Origin: Micromonospora chersina
GTDB lineage: Bacteria > Actinomycetota > Actinomycetes > Mycobacteriales > Micromonosporaceae
NCBI RefSeq assembly: GCF_900091475.1
Contig: NZ_FMIB01000002.1
Location: 3,100,001-3,164,000, forward strand
Direction: 5' to 3'
Length of the DNA: 64,000 nt
The notes under the pieces were generated by a model that was given only the letters and a program-made list of their open reading frames with translations, was not told the DNA's origin and searched no databases. Within the stretch, counting starts at the first letter, position 1. Every line of letters starts with the position of its first letter. The translations under genes were made by a program, and so were the position numbers. Below, piece by piece: positions 1-6,722 of the stretch.

Positions 1-258
1 GTCCTCCGGGGTGTCCTCGGTCGGGCAGTGCAGCGCCACCCGCGGGTCACGGCGCAGGTCGAGCGCCTTCCGCGCGCCCGCCATGCTGCCCAGCCGGAGC
101 TGCCCGTCGTCGCCGAAGTCGAACTCCGTGCCGCTGATGCGGGGCGAGCCGTCCCGCCGCAGGGTCGCCATCGTGCCGTGCTTGCGGACGGCGAAGCGGG
201 CGCGCACCCGCGCCGCGAAGTCGGGTTCGGACGCCACCAGGTCGGACCACCATGTCAT
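1..258 (-). CDS. Pyridoxamine 5'-phosphate oxidase (PPOX) family protein, C-terminus cut by window edge
   Basis: The reverse strand from the ATG at 258-256 reads MTWWSDLVASEPDFAARVRA and stays open to the window edge (about 86 codons). The run AVRKHGTMATLRRDGSPRIS followed by GTEFDFGDDGQLRLG and DLRRDPRVALHC is the usual split-barrel start of PPOX/FMN-binding proteins: first strand, arginine-rich loop, then the RDPRV segment. These proteins bind FMN or F420 and reduce or oxidise small molecules. The C-terminal half lies outside the window, so cofactor choice cannot be judged. The gene lies 54 bp upstream of the pentapeptide gene's stop-side end, with the pentapeptide gene on the same strand and transcribed toward it. 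Confidence 0.8.
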   Translation of the reverse strand, partial: MTWWSDLVASEPDFAARVRARFAVRKHGTMATLRRDGSPRISGTEFDFGDDGQLRLGSMAGARKALDLRRDPRVALHCPTEDTPED

Positions 259-312
259 GCGGGCCAGCCTGGCAGGAAAGCCTGACAGCCCGCGGCGCCT
301 TTCCCGCGCGGG

Positions 313-906
313 TCAGCGGATCTCGAAGCCCAGCGCCTGCGCCAGCACCACGGCCTGCTCGGCGTCGACGACCGCGCCGGCCCGCTCCACCGCCGTGGGG
401 TCGAGCGCGGTCAGGTCGCTGCCGCGCAGGTCGGCCCGGATCAGCTTGGCGGCGTGCAGCTGCGCGCCGGAAAGGTCGACGCCGGTGAGCACCGCGCCGG
501 TCAGGTCGGCGCCGGTCAGGTCGACCTCGCGCATCCGCACGTCGGTGATCCGCACCCCGCGCAGGTCGGCGCCGGGCAGCGCGACGAAGGACCAGTCGCC
601 GCCGTCGACCCGCAGCGGGCGCAGGTCGCACTGCTCGAAGGTGCTGCCGACCAGCTTGCAGCCGGTGAACTCGGCCTCGAACAGGTTGCACCGCTTGAAG
701 GTGCAGCGGTGGAACGCGGAGTCGGTGTGCCGGGAGGCGTTGAGGGCCACGTTGCCGAAGACGCACTCGGTGAAGGTGGCACCCTGGCTGACCGCCTCGG
801 TGAGGTCGACGTGGAAGAACTCGCACCGGACGAAGTGCCGGTCAACCAGCTCCTCGGCGTACCAGTCCTCGTGGCGGTAGGTGACGTCCTCGACGGCTTC
901 CGGCAT
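313..906 (-). CDS. Pentapeptide repeat protein
   Basis: This 197-aa protein begins MPEAVEDVTYRHEDWYAEEL at the ATG at 906-904. From about residue 25 it is made of A(D/N)LxG-like five-residue repeats, visible as CEFFHVDLTEA, CVFGNVAL, CTFKRCNLFEAEFTGCKL, ADLRGVRITDVRMREVDL and TGADLTGAVLTGVDLSGAQL. Such repeats fold into a right-handed quadrilateral beta-helix. Some relatives (Qnr, MfpA) mimic DNA and protect gyrase, but most have no known role and nothing here points to a target. There is no signal peptide, so it is probably cytoplasmic. It is divergent from the serine hydrolase at 973, with 66 bp between the starts. Confidence 0.9.
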   Translation of the reverse strand: MPEAVEDVTYRHEDWYAEELVDRHFVRCEFFHVDLTEAVSQGATFTECVFGNVALNASRHTDSAFHRCTFKRCNLFEAEFTGCKLVGSTFEQCDLRPLRVDGGDWSFVALPGADLRGVRITDVRMREVDLTGADLTGAVLTGVDLSGAQLHAAKLIRADLRGSDLTALDPTAVERAGAVVDAEQAVVLAQALGFEIR

Positions 907-972
907 GGGGCCGAGACTAGTGTGCGCGGCCGACACTTCCCGCCCGGCGTACCGGCCGGTAGGTTCGGCGTC

Positions 973-2205
973 GTGAGCGTCGCAGTGAGCACCGACCCGG
1001 ACCGCATCGGCTTCGACCCCGCCCGGCTGGCGCGGATCGACGAGCACTTCGGCAGGTACGTCGACGACGGCCGGCTCGCCGGCTGGCAGATCGTCGTCAC
1101 CCGCCGGGGCGAGGTGGCCCACTCCTCGACGTACGGGCTGCGGGACCGGGAGGCCGGCGCGCCGGTCGAGCCGGACACCCTCTGGCGCATCTACTCGATG
1201 ACCAAGCCGATCACCTCGGTCGCCGCCATGATGCTCTGGGAGGAGGGCCGGCTCGAGCTGAACGACCCGGTCAGCCGCTGGCTGCCGGAGTTCGCCGACG
1301 TCCGGGTCTACGACCGGGGCTCGGTCCTCAAGCCGTACACGGTGCCGGCGGTCGAGCCGGTCCGCGTGTGGCACCTGCTCACCCACACGGCCGGCCTGAC
1401 GTACGGCTTCGCCCAGGTCAGCGTGGTCGACGGCCTCTACCGGGCGGCGGGCTTCGACCTGGGCGTGCCGGCCGGCGCCGACCTGGCCGAGGCGACCCGC
1501 GGGATGGCCCGCCTGCCGCTGCTCTTCCAGCCGGGCACGAGCTGGAACTACGGCGTCTCCACCGACGTGCTGGGCCGGCTGGTCGAGGTGGTCTCCGGGC
1601 AGTCGCTGGACACGTTCTTCGCCGAGCGGATCTTCCGGCCGCTGGGCATGGCCGACACCCGCTGGTGGGTCGACGAGCCGGACGCCAAGCGCCTCGCCGC
1701 GCTCTACACGCCCCACCCGGCCACCGGCCAGGCGGTCCGCGCCGACGCGATCGGCCGCTACGCGCTCAGCGCGCCGGACTGCCTCTCCGGCGGCGGCGGG
1801 CTGGTCTCCACGGCCGCCGACTACCACCGGTTCACCCAGTTCCTGCTGCGCGGCGGCGAGCTGGACGGCGTACGCCTGCTCGGCCCCCGCACGGTGCGCT
1901 TCATGACCCGCAACCACCTGCCCGGCAACCGGGACCTGGCGTCGTTCTCCCCCGAAGGCTTCGCCGAGACGATCCTCGACGGGGTCGGCTTCGGGCTGGG
2001 CTTCGCCGTGGTGCTCGACCCGGTGCCGTCCCGGGTGCCGAGCAGCGTGGGCGAGTACTACTGGGGCGGCCTGGCCAGCACGGCGTTCTGGGTGGACCCG
2101 GTGGAGGAGGTTACGGCGCTGCTCTTCACCCAGCTCATGCCGTCGAGCACCTACCCGCTCCGCCCCCAGCTGCGCCAGCTCGTCTACTCGGCGCTGGTCG
2201 ACTGA
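973..2205 (+). CDS. Serine hydrolase, beta-lactamase / class C (AmpC-like) fold
   Basis: The product is about 410 aa, starting at GTG 973 (a second in-frame GTG at 985 is possible). It shows the class C beta-lactamase/esterase fold: nucleophile motif S75-M-T-K78 in WRIYSMTKPI, a tyrosine motif NYGVS near residue 194, and conserved blocks WHLLTHTAGL and LSGGGGLVSTAADY. Family members include esterases, D-aminopeptidases and PBP4*-type proteins. True beta-lactamase activity is unlikely without the usual signal peptide, and none is visible. The substrate is unknown. It is followed by a block of 51-bp tandem repeats and then the NAD(P)-binding protein gene on the same strand. Confidence 0.88.
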   Translation: MSVAVSTDPDRIGFDPARLARIDEHFGRYVDDGRLAGWQIVVTRRGEVAHSSTYGLRDREAGAPVEPDTLWRIYSMTKPITSVAAMMLWEEGRLELNDPVSRWLPEFADVRVYDRGSVLKPYTVPAVEPVRVWHLLTHTAGLTYGFAQVSVVDGLYRAAGFDLGVPAGADLAEATRGMARLPLLFQPGTSWNYGVSTDVLGRLVEVVSGQSLDTFFAERIFRPLGMADTRWWVDEPDAKRLAALYTPHPATGQAVRADAIGRYALSAPDCLSGGGGLVSTAADYHRFTQFLLRGGELDGVRLLGPRTVRFMTRNHLPGNRDLASFSPEGFAETILDGVGFGLGFAVVLDPVPSRVPSSVGEYYWGGLASTAFWVDPVEEVTALLFTQLMPSSTYPLRPQLRQLVYSALVD

Positions 2206-2208
2206 CAT

Positions 2209-2361
2209 CCGCCGGGTCCGCCGGGGGGCGCCGGTCGGGCTGGCGACTCCACCAACGCCCCGCCGGGTCCGCCGGCGGGCGCCGGTCGGGCTGGCGACTC
2301 CACCAACGCCCCGCCGGGTCCGCCGGTCGGCGCCGGTCGGTTCTGCCGTTCCACCAAGGCC
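2209..2361. repeat. Three tandem 51-bp repeats between two genes
   Basis: Units start at 2209, 2260 and 2311, each opening CCGCCGGGTCCGCCGG. The first two also share GGTCGGGCTGGCGACTCC and ACCAACGCC. The third is degenerate in its second half, and a weak fourth echo continues to about 2400. The period is a multiple of three and the antisense strand is open through it, but no start, ribosome-binding site or domain supports coding. It lies 3 bp after the serine hydrolase stop and may act on mRNA 3' structure. Confidence 0.85.
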
Positions 2362-2418
2362 GGGTCGGTTCGTCGGAACGGCACCGGTCGGGGCGGCGCG
2401 CTCCCTAGCCTGGGGAGC

Positions 2419-3060
2419 ATGAGCGACATCGTCGTGTTCGGCGCCGGCGGCACCGCGGGCTCGCGGATCGCCGCCGAGGCGGCCGAGCGGGGGCACCGGG
2501 TCACCGCGGCGGTGCGCCGCCCGGAGGCGACCAGCTACCTGCCACCCGGGGTCCGCACGGTGACCGGTGACGCGACCTCGCCCCGGAGCGTCCGGGAGCT
2601 GGCCGAGGACGCGGACGTGTTCGTGGTGGCCATCGGCGGCGGCGAACGCGAGCTGTGGCGCGACGCCGCGCGGACCCTTGTCGACACCCTGCGCGAACTG
2701 CCCGACCCGCCCCGGGTGATCCACGTGGGCGGCGGGGCGACGTTGCTGACCCCGAAGGGCACCCGCTACCTGGACGAGCCCGACTTCCCCGAGGAGTACC
2801 GGGACTCGGCCGAGGGCCAGGCCGACGCCCTGGAGTTCTACCGCTCCTCGGCCGACGGGGTGACCTGGACGTACGTCTCGCCGCCGCCGCTGGAGTTCCA
2901 CCCGGGCGAGCGGACCGGCCACTACCGCACCGGCACCGACCACCCGGTCACCGACGCGCAGGGCCGCTCGGTGCTCACCTACGAGGACCTGGCGGTGGCG
3001 ATCGTCGACGAGATCGAGAACCCGCGGTTCGGCAACGCCCGCTTCACGGCGGCGTACTGA
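2419..3060 (+). CDS. NAD(P)H-binding SDR-like oxidoreductase
   Basis: This 213-aa protein opens MSDIVVFGAGGTAGSRIAAE, a Rossmann GxGGxxG nucleotide-binding loop at residues 8-14, followed by an acid/basic switch at AVRRPEA. It belongs to the atypical SDR group (NmrA / NAD(P)H-binding, YwnB-like), whose members sense or use NADPH. The typical catalytic YxxxK is not obvious. The ATG at 2419 sits 7 bases after TAGCCT (2406-2411), which could be a -10 element giving a leaderless mRNA; GGGGAG just before the ATG could equally serve as a ribosome-binding site. The substrate is not predictable. It is convergent with the F420-type gene, with only 2 bp between stops. Confidence 0.85.
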   Translation: MSDIVVFGAGGTAGSRIAAEAAERGHRVTAAVRRPEATSYLPPGVRTVTGDATSPRSVRELAEDADVFVVAIGGGERELWRDAARTLVDTLRELPDPPRVIHVGGGATLLTPKGTRYLDEPDFPEEYRDSAEGQADALEFYRSSADGVTWTYVSPPPLEFHPGERTGHYRTGTDHPVTDAQGRSVLTYEDLAVAIVDEIENPRFGNARFTAAY

Positions 3061-3062
3061 GG

Positions 3063-3527
3063 TCAGTCGGCCAGCCGGGCCGGGAAGCCACCGGTCGCGA
3101 TCGGCCCCCAGCTGTCGATGGTCACCCGGATCAGCGACTTGCCCTGCTTGACCATGGCGGCGCGGTACTCGTCCCAGTCGGGGTGCTCGCCGGAGATGCT
3201 GCGGAAGTAGTCGACGAGCGGTTCCAGCGCCTCGGACAGGTCGAGGACCTCGGCGGTGCCGTCGACCTGCACCCACGGCCCGTTCCAGTCGTCGGAGAGC
3301 ACGCACGCGGAGACCCGGGGGTCGCGGCGGATATTGGCGACCTTGGCCCGCTCCGGGTAGGTGGAGATGACCAGGCGGCCCTCGGCGTCGACGCCGCAGG
3401 AGACCGGGGACGACTGCGGCCGGCCGTCGGCGCGGGTGGTCATGAGCACCACCCGGTGCCGGGGACGGAGGAACTCGATGAGGGCGTCCCGGTCGACCCG
3501 GGTGTTGCTCGCGATGGTGCGTGCCAT
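3063..3527 (-). CDS. PPOX-class F420-dependent oxidoreductase
   Basis: This 154-aa protein starts at the ATG at 3527-3525 (MARTIASNTRVDRDALIEFL). Split-barrel signatures include HRVVLMTTRADGRPQSSPVS, GRLVISTYPERAKVANIRRD, PRVSACVLSDDWNGPWVQVDG and the C-terminal SLIRVTIDSWGP. This pattern matches the actinobacterial F420-binding PPOX subfamily that uses deazaflavin F420 for two-electron reductions. The ISTYPERAKVANIRRDPRVS stretch supplies basic residues that in this group contact the F420 phosphate. It is a single-domain cytoplasmic enzyme with unknown substrate. The ribosome-binding site is weak. Confidence 0.88.
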   Translation of the reverse strand: MARTIASNTRVDRDALIEFLRPRHRVVLMTTRADGRPQSSPVSCGVDAEGRLVISTYPERAKVANIRRDPRVSACVLSDDWNGPWVQVDGTAEVLDLSEALEPLVDYFRSISGEHPDWDEYRAAMVKQGKSLIRVTIDSWGPIATGGFPARLAD

Positions 3528-3559
3528 GTCTCGGTTCTACCAGGCGGGCCGGACGGGCC

Positions 3560-4201
3560 TCAGCGGGGACGGCCCGCTACCCGGCGCGGGGACGCCTGCT
3601 CCGGCACGCGCGGCCGGGCGCTCGGCCGCCAGGCGCGGCCGTTTGCGTAGATCACCCGGAAGCCGAGGTAGGAGGCGAGCGGCGCCCAGTGCGCCGAGCC
3701 CATCCGCAGCTCGGCGGCGTTGTGCCGCTGCCCGTTGGCCAGCACGTCGAGCAGCACGGTCTCGAAGGCGGCCGACTCGACCCAGTCGACCTCGCGGGTG
3801 AAACCGCAGACCAGCGCGGCCCCGGTGACGTCGAGGAAGTCGCGCAGCGCGGCGTCGGACGCGCGCAGCACCGAGCAGCTGCCGAAGTAGAGGCGGCGCC
3901 CCTCGCAGCGGCCGGCCATCCGCTCGGCGACGTCGGCCAGCTCGACGGAGTCCCAGTCGGTGAGGCAGAGCCGGCTCGGCTCGCCGTGCATGGCGAAGAA
4001 GCCGACCCGGTAGTCGGCGTACTGCTTGAGCAGCCAGCGGTCGAGGAAGTAGAAGAGCTCGTCGCGGGTGGCGGCGTCCTTGTGGATGAAACGGATCCGG
4101 CCCAGCCGTTCGAGCAGTTCGAGGGTGGGCAGCACGGAGCCGCGCTCGTTGAGGTCCCGGTGCCACTGCCCCTCGACGCAGAAGACGCCACCACGCGCCA
4201 A
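3560..4201 (-). CDS. Conserved protein with caspase/CHAT-like His-Cys pattern
   Basis: The 213-aa product is best started at TTG 4201-4199, because GGGGGAGGTGG (4206-4215) lies about 7 bases upstream; an ATG at 4312 would add an implausible Gly/Arg/Pro-rich tail. It begins (M)ARGGVFCVEGQWHRDL. Two short motifs stand out: hydrophobic strand plus His-Gly (RVGFFAMHGEPS, His72) and hydrophobic strand plus Cys (LYFGSCSVLRAS, Cys109). Their order and spacing match the caspase-like (CHAT, C14/C25) catalytic dyad. It resembles small actinobacterial proteins of unknown function, and protease activity is an inference. The last 30 residues are basic and Pro-rich. No effector domain is fused and no obvious partner lies nearby. 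Confidence 0.7.
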   Translation of the reverse strand: MARGGVFCVEGQWHRDLNERGSVLPTLELLERLGRIRFIHKDAATRDELFYFLDRWLLKQYADYRVGFFAMHGEPSRLCLTDWDSVELADVAERMAGRCEGRRLYFGSCSVLRASDAALRDFLDVTGAALVCGFTREVDWVESAAFETVLLDVLANGQRHNAAELRMGSAHWAPLASYLGFRVIYANGRAWRPSARPRVPEQASPRRVAGRPR

Positions 4202-4479
4202 CGCCCACCTCCCCCGCCCGCGAAGGTCGCCCCGGGGGCCGCGCCCCGGCCCCCGGGGGCAGACGTTACCGGCCCGGGGTGACAAGGCGGCGTCACCCTC
4301 GGTGTGGCTCATTGCCGGATTCCGTCACGGTCGGGCGGTTCGGTCGTCGCCGATGCCGACCGGCCCGGGATGGGCGTTTCGCAATCGCCGCAATTCACAG
4401 GCAATGCCCAGCAAGCGCCTAATGCGAGAGCAATTCCGGTTATTCGCCACGAACCGCCAGGGCGGCTGTCACGGTGGAA

Positions 4480-4511
4480 GGGACGGGACGTCCCGGTCGA
4501 TGTCCCGTCCC
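4480..4511 (+). promoter_or_regulatory. Inverted repeat in the leader of the M15 peptidase gene
   Basis: GGGACGGGAC (4480-4489) and GTCCCGTCCC (4502-4511) are perfect 10-base arms around a 12-base loop. The loop side overlaps the self-complementary CGGGACGTCCCG (4484-4495), so two mutually exclusive hairpins are possible. The element ends 33 bases before the GTG at 4545 and lies in the likely 5' UTR. The rest of 4202-4479 is non-coding. No known riboswitch class was recognised. Confidence 0.5.
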
Positions 4512-4544
4512 AACCCCAGTACACCTTCAACCGGGAGGAACTCT

Positions 4545-5321
4545 GTGCGCGTCAACACGCTCAAGCGGGCGGCCGTCGCGTTCGCGCTGGCCCTGCCCGG
4601 GGCCGCCATCGCCACGGTCGTCGCCGCGCCACCGGCCCACGCCGACAGCTGCTACACCTGGACCCGGAACCTCTACCAGGGGCGCTCCGGGGAGGACGTG
4701 CGGCAACTCCAGATCCGCGTGGCCGGTTGGGCCGCGTACCGGGACATCGTCCGGGTCGACGGCATCTACGGCCCCGAGACGGCGGCCGCGGTGCGCCGGT
4801 TCCAGTCCGCGTACGGGCTGCGCGCCGACGGCGTCGCCGGCCCGCAGACCTTCGCCAAGATCTACGACCTCCAGGACGGCGACTGCACGCCGAAGCACTT
4901 CAGCTACACCGAACTCGACAACGGCTGCGGCAAGGGCGGGTGGAGCGGGGGCCCGCTCTCGCCTACCGCGACCCGGGAGAACGCGCTGCGCACCATGTGG
5001 AAGCTGGAGGCGCTGCGGCGCAGCCTCGGCGACAAGCCGCTCTACGTCAACAGCGCCTTCCGCAGCATCGCCTGCAACCAGCAGGTCGGCGGCGCCTCGG
5101 ACAGCCAGCACCTCTACGGCACCGCGGCCGACGTGATCTCCCGCAGCAGCTCGCTGTGCCAGGTGGCCAGGTCGGCCCGCAACCACGGCTTCAGCGGCCT
5201 CTTCGGCCCCGGATACCCGGGCCACGACGACCACGTCCACGTGGACTCCCGCCGGGAGAACAACCAGGACCGGTCGTCGAACACCACCACCTGGTCCGCC
5301 CCGGACTGCGGGGTCAGCTGA
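4545..5321 (+). CDS. Secreted peptidoglycan-binding M15 D,D-peptidase
   Basis: The 258-aa protein starts at GTG 4545, with GGGAGGAA five bases upstream. Residues 1-33 form a Sec signal peptide ending AHA-D. Residues about 42-105 are a peptidoglycan-binding type 1 domain (GEDVRQLQ, VDGIYGPETAAAVRRFQ, DGVAGPQTFAKI). The rest is a peptidase M15A zinc domain: SAFRS, then SQHLYGTAADV giving His189 and Asp196, then GHDDHVHVD supplying the third histidine. Such enzymes cut D-Ala-D-Ala bonds in cell-wall peptides outside the membrane. The C-terminus is Asn/Thr-rich. The leader has a strong inverted repeat (4480-4511), and a hairpin terminator follows. Confidence 0.92.
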   Translation: MRVNTLKRAAVAFALALPGAAIATVVAAPPAHADSCYTWTRNLYQGRSGEDVRQLQIRVAGWAAYRDIVRVDGIYGPETAAAVRRFQSAYGLRADGVAGPQTFAKIYDLQDGDCTPKHFSYTELDNGCGKGGWSGGPLSPTATRENALRTMWKLEALRRSLGDKPLYVNSAFRSIACNQQVGGASDSQHLYGTAADVISRSSSLCQVARSARNHGFSGLFGPGYPGHDDHVHVDSRRENNQDRSSNTTTWSAPDCGVS

Positions 5322-5330
5322 CCCGACGTC

Positions 5331-5380
5331 GACGGCGGCCCGGCGCGGGGGTGGGGGCTCCCCGCGACCGGGCCGCCGTC
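5331..5380. terminator. Long GC hairpin between convergent genes
   Basis: GACGGCGGCCCGG (5331-5343) pairs perfectly with CCGGGCCGCCGTC (5368-5380), with an inner GCGGGG/CCCCGC extension. There is no T-tract, as is common for actinomycete terminators. It separates the M15 peptidase (+) from the hypothetical gene at 5401 (-). A second hairpin overlaps that gene's stop region at about 5386-5417. Confidence 0.7.
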
Positions 5381-5400
5381 CCGTGCCCCGGGCCGAGCTG

Positions 5401-5853
5401 CTAGCTCGCCCGGGGCCAGCGCGGCCGGGTGGCGGGGGGCGCCACCGGCCGACCGGTACCGCCGGGCCGGAGAGCGGGCCGCACCGGAGGTGCGGCGACC
5501 CGGCCGGCCGGGCCGCGCGGGGACTGGGCGGCCGAAGGCCGTCCGGCCGACGGTCCGGACAGCACGAACGGGAAGGGCACGTGCACGAACGGGTTCCCGT
5601 GGCGTACCAGGGCGTCGATCTGGCGCTCGTTGAGGCCGTGGGCCTCCAGCACCCGCCGCCCCCACCGGTGCAGCCGGCAGGGGTACGCGGCGCCGTCGTT
5701 GCGGCACTTCGGTCCGGCGGGCCACTCCTCGGCGGCGTGCACCACCACCGCCCGGACCGCGAGCCGGACATCCTCGGGGGTCAGCGATGCCGGCACCGGC
5801 ACCTCACCCAGGATCTGATCGATGGGATCCGTCGACTGCTCACCAACTCGCAC
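5401..5853 (-). CDS. Conserved hypothetical protein
   Basis: The 150-aa product starts at GTG 5853-5851, chosen because GGGAGG (5860-5865) is 6 bases upstream. It begins VRVGEQSTDPIDQILGEVPV. Residues 1-95 look ordered: PIDQILGEV, SLTPEDVRLAVRAVVVHAAE, a two-Cys segment GPKCRNDGAAYPCRLHRWGR, then GLNERQIDALVRHGNPFVHV. The last 50 residues are Pro/Gly/Arg-rich and probably disordered. The helical ERQIDALVRHG segment is helix-turn-helix-like, but no family was recognised. It has no signal peptide or membrane segment. It is convergent with the M15 peptidase gene. Confidence 0.65.
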   Translation of the reverse strand: MRVGEQSTDPIDQILGEVPVPASLTPEDVRLAVRAVVVHAAEEWPAGPKCRNDGAAYPCRLHRWGRRVLEAHGLNERQIDALVRHGNPFVHVPFPFVLSGPSAGRPSAAQSPRGPAGRVAAPPVRPALRPGGTGRPVAPPATRPRWPRAS

Positions 5854-6053
5854 GGCAGGCCTCCCGCAGCTCGGCAGCGGTGCGGCGGACCGGCCGCACC
5901 ACATCCTCGACCACTGGTACGGCCCCGCGCCGGCAGCAGTTCAATCCGCTCGGCGGGCGCGCTGTCCCGGGCGGCTGGTCCCCGGTCCGCCGGACCGGGA
6001 CGGCGTACGGCGGTAGCGTCGGCGGTGGGACCACCGAGGCCGGGGAGGGCGCG

Positions 6054-6617
6054 ATGACCGAGCGGCAGCCGTACCGCGTGGTGGCCCGCCACCCGGGGTT
6101 CGAGCTGCGCCGCTACCCGGCCCACCTGGTCGCCGAGGTGCGCGTCGAAGGGTCGTTCGAGTCGGCCGGCAACGCCGCGTTCCGGCCGCTGGCCCGGTAC
6201 ATCTCCGGCGCGAACCGGTCCCGGCGGGCGGTCCCCGTGGTCACGGCGGTGACACCCGGGTCCGCCGGGGCGGAGCGGATCGCCATGACCGCTCCCGTGC
6301 TCCAGGAGGAGGACGAACGGCCGGGAAGCTGGCTGGTGCGGTTCGTGATGCCGGCCGGCTTCACCCCGGCCACGCTGCCCGAGCCGGCGGACCCCCTGGT
6401 CCGCACCCGGGAGATCCCCGCGCAGCTCGCCGCGGCGATGCGGTTCTCCGGGCGGTGGACCGCCCGGGCGTTCGAGCGGCGGACCACCGCGCTGGGCCGC
6501 GCGGTCACCGCCGCCGGCCTGCGCCCGACCGGCGCGGTCCGGTACGCCCGCTTCGACCCGCCGTGGAAGCCCTGGTTCCTGCGCCGTAACGAGGTCGTCC
6601 TCCCGGTCGCCGAATAG
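6054..6617 (+). CDS. SOUL-family heme-binding protein
   Basis: The 187-aa protein starts at ATG 6054 behind GGGGAGGG. Family marks are PGFELRRYPAHLVAEVRVEG at the N-terminus, the central GAERIAMTAPVLQE (the strongly conserved I-x-MTxPV block), LPEPADPLVRTREIP, and the C-terminal YARFDPPWKPWFLRRNEV. SOUL/HBP proteins fold as a distorted beta-barrel, and several bind heme or tetrapyrrole at a hydrophobic face. Bacterial roles are poorly defined. It is soluble, full-length for the family, and monocistronic, ending in a strong hairpin at 6676. Confidence 0.92.
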   Translation: MTERQPYRVVARHPGFELRRYPAHLVAEVRVEGSFESAGNAAFRPLARYISGANRSRRAVPVVTAVTPGSAGAERIAMTAPVLQEEDERPGSWLVRFVMPAGFTPATLPEPADPLVRTREIPAQLAAAMRFSGRWTARAFERRTTALGRAVTAAGLRPTGAVRYARFDPPWKPWFLRRNEVVLPVAE

Positions 6618-6675
6618 CCGGCGCGGCTGCTGCGGCGGCATCCCCGCTCCCACTCGAAGGCTGGCCACGGACGGC

Positions 6676-6710
6676 GTCGGGCCCGCGCCGATGTGCGGCG
6701 CGGGCCCGAC
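6676..6710. terminator. 14-bp perfect hairpin between convergent genes
   Basis: GTCGGGCCCGCGCC (6676-6689) and GGCGCGGGCCCGAC (6697-6710) flank a 7-base loop. It lies between the SOUL gene (+, ends 6617) and the metalloprotease (-, stop at 6723), close enough to serve both strands. There is no T-tract. Confidence 0.7.
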
Positions 6711-6722
6711 CGAGTGCGGCAA

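Noticed and set aside
4202..4544. c-di-AMP (ydaO-type) riboswitch ahead of the M15 wall peptidase
   Set aside because: The setting would suit it, but the conserved core motifs were not found; only an inverted repeat is supported.
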